Shown here: positions 62,008-64,000 of the stretch, piece by piece | Numbering within the stretch: the stretch's first letter is position 1 | How the letters are laid out: every line of letters begins with the position of its first letter | Assembly (NCBI GenBank): GCA_913057945.1 | Contig: CAJXOF010000003.1 | Span: forward strand, 248,001 to 312,000 | Source of the DNA: an uncultured Hyphomonadaceae bacterium | GTDB lineage: Bacteria; Pseudomonadota; Alphaproteobacteria; Caulobacterales; Hyphomonadaceae | Direction: 5' to 3' | Length of the DNA: 64,000 nt | Made by a program: the position numbers and the translations under genes | The notes under the pieces: model-generated | Seen by the model: only the letters and a program-made list of their open reading frames with translations | Told to the model about the DNA's origin: nothing | Database searches by the model: none

Positions 62008-62847
62008 ATGAGTCAATTCGTGTATTATTATAATCCCCTCGACCCTCAGGACGTGTCCGCACGGGCGCTGGTCCTGTCGCTGATGAGCAGCACGGATGCC
62101 TCGCCGCAGGCGATTGGCCGTCTCATCAATGCGGCGGCGCTGTTCGGGATCGAGGCATCGACCCTGCGCGTGGCGGTGACGCGGCTGATGAAGGATGGCC
62201 TGCTGGAGAGCCCGGAACGCGGCGTCTACAGTCCGGGGCCAAAGGCGCAGGCGCTGATGCGGCGGGTCCAGCAATGGGAACATGTGGCCGAGCGGATGGT
62301 GGACTGGAACGGGGACTGGCTGGTCGCCCTGACCAAGCATCTCGGCCGCAGCGACCGCAAGCAATTGCGCGCCAGGGAACGGGCGCTGGCCCTGTTCGGC
62401 TACCAGCAGACAGAGGAAGGCTTCTGGGTGCGGCCGGCAAATCTGTCGGGCAATCTCGACAGGCATCGTGCGGATTTGACAGATATCGGCGCGGATGAGG
62501 ATATCATCCTGATGCGGGCCGGCGAGATTGCGATGGCCGGGCCACAGGACTGGGCGAGTCTCTGGTCCCCGAAAGCCCTGTCACGGTCCTATGCGCAGGC
62601 GATCAAGAAGATGGAACAGAGCCTGGACCGGCTCGCGACCCGCAGCATGGATGACGCCGCCCGCGAGACATTGCTGATCGGGCAACCGGTGATCCGGGCA
62701 ATCAATTTCGACCCGCTGCTGCCGCCGGAGCTGGGCGACCAGGACGGGTTCCTGCGGATGGCGGAGAAGATGCGGGCGTACAACAAGGTCGGCCAGGCCT
62801 GTTGGCGCGCCTATCATGCATCCCTGGAAGAAACGGCGCAGGACTGA
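62008..62847 (+). CDS. PaaX-family transcriptional regulator
   Basis: A 279-residue protein. The N-terminal winged helix (ASTLRVAVTRLMKDGLLESPERGVYSPG) and the middle and C-terminal domains (WNGDWLVAL; FGYQQTEEGFWVRPANL) match the PaaX group, which represses in the absence of an acyl-CoA ligand. It is divergent from the desaturase gene. No ribosome site is evident at ATG 62008, so the start is less certain. Confidence 0.85.
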   Translation: MSQFVYYYNPLDPQDVSARALVLSLMSSTDASPQAIGRLINAAALFGIEASTLRVAVTRLMKDGLLESPERGVYSPGPKAQALMRRVQQWEHVAERMVDWNGDWLVALTKHLGRSDRKQLRARERALALFGYQQTEEGFWVRPANLSGNLDRHRADLTDIGADEDIILMRAGEIAMAGPQDWASLWSPKALSRSYAQAIKKMEQSLDRLATRSMDDAARETLLIGQPVIRAINFDPLLPPELGDQDGFLRMAEKMRAYNKVGQACWRAYHASLEETAQD

Positions 62848-62857
62848 TCCCGCGCCG

Positions 62858-62880
62858 CCTTCATTTGCATGTTTTGAAGG
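62858..62880. terminator. Weak convergent hairpin
   Basis: CCTTCA (62858-62863) pairs with TGAAGG (62875-62880) between the converging PaaX and ccrM genes. Confidence 0.3.
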
Positions 62881-62883
62881 AGC

Positions 62884-63999
<1,116 letters not shown>

Positions 64000-64000
64000 G

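Overview
The window looks like chromosomal DNA of a marine or aquatic alphaproteobacterium. The most likely home is the Caulobacterales/Hyphomonadaceae (Hyphomonas, Henriciella, Hirschia-like); this is an inference from gene content. Supporting features are a ccrM (GANTC) methyltransferase, an isolated FO operon in the order atpI-atpB-atpE-b'-b without the F1 genes, the neighbourhood mutY / dciA-dsbA-dsbA-smc, an infA-maf pair, TonB-dependent uptake and a GC-rich composition. I saw no tRNA, rRNA, CRISPR array, prophage or intact insertion sequence. Coding density is very high; only two gaps exceed 300 bases.

Layout. 1-2.9 kb: start of an RND-type efflux adaptor with its divergent TetR regulator, then an intradiol-dioxygenase-like protein and an EF-hand lipoprotein. 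3.4-5.6 kb: OmpR-type response regulator and histidine kinase. 5.6-11.8 kb: a large acidic autotransporter followed directly by a BamA-family insertase, away from the usual bamA neighbours. 12-16.7 kb: complete MacA-MacB-outer-membrane-channel efflux operon. 16.7-18.1 kb: a crotonase lacking both hydratase glutamates and a divergent MarR regulator. 18.1-23.3 kb: the whole glutamate-to-proline pathway (proB, divergent proC-proA) with a PutP Na+/proline symporter. 23.4-25.6 kb: secreted GH67 alpha-glucuronidase. 25.6-30 kb: LysR regulator divergent from a valine/isobutyrate catabolic operon (mmsA, a TTG-started small membrane protein, enoyl-CoA hydratase, mmsB). 30.2-34.1 kb: opgG-opgH for osmoregulated periplasmic glucans. 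34.1-40.3 kb: TonB receptor, MFS transporter and alpha/beta hydrolase operon with an AraC regulator and an ArsR-type regulator.

40.5-49.5 kb: infA-maf; a three-gene ECF sigma-factor operon; a phosphatase-like protein; small envelope proteins; MAPEG protein; pmbA, an inositol-phosphatase/DUF4170 fusion and an MsbA-like exporter. 49.6-52.3 kb: FO ATP synthase operon with a clear terminator. 52.4-59 kb: smc, two DsbA-like thioredoxin-fold proteins, a DciA-like protein, and divergent mutY. 59.1-64 kb: a sialate-O-acetylesterase (CE20-like) enzyme, fatty-acid desaturase with divergent PaaX-type regulator, and ccrM.

The most interesting points are the autotransporter/BamA pair; similar LacI-type half-palindromes in front of two physically distant genes that could both act on glucuronoxylan (GH67 and CE20-like); the phosphatase-DUF4170 fusion with a hairpin and internal start signals at its joint; the crotonase without catalytic glutamates; and proline synthesis linked to proline import. 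Nothing here is clearly an undescribed defence or mobile system; most of the window is well-ordered core and metabolic DNA.
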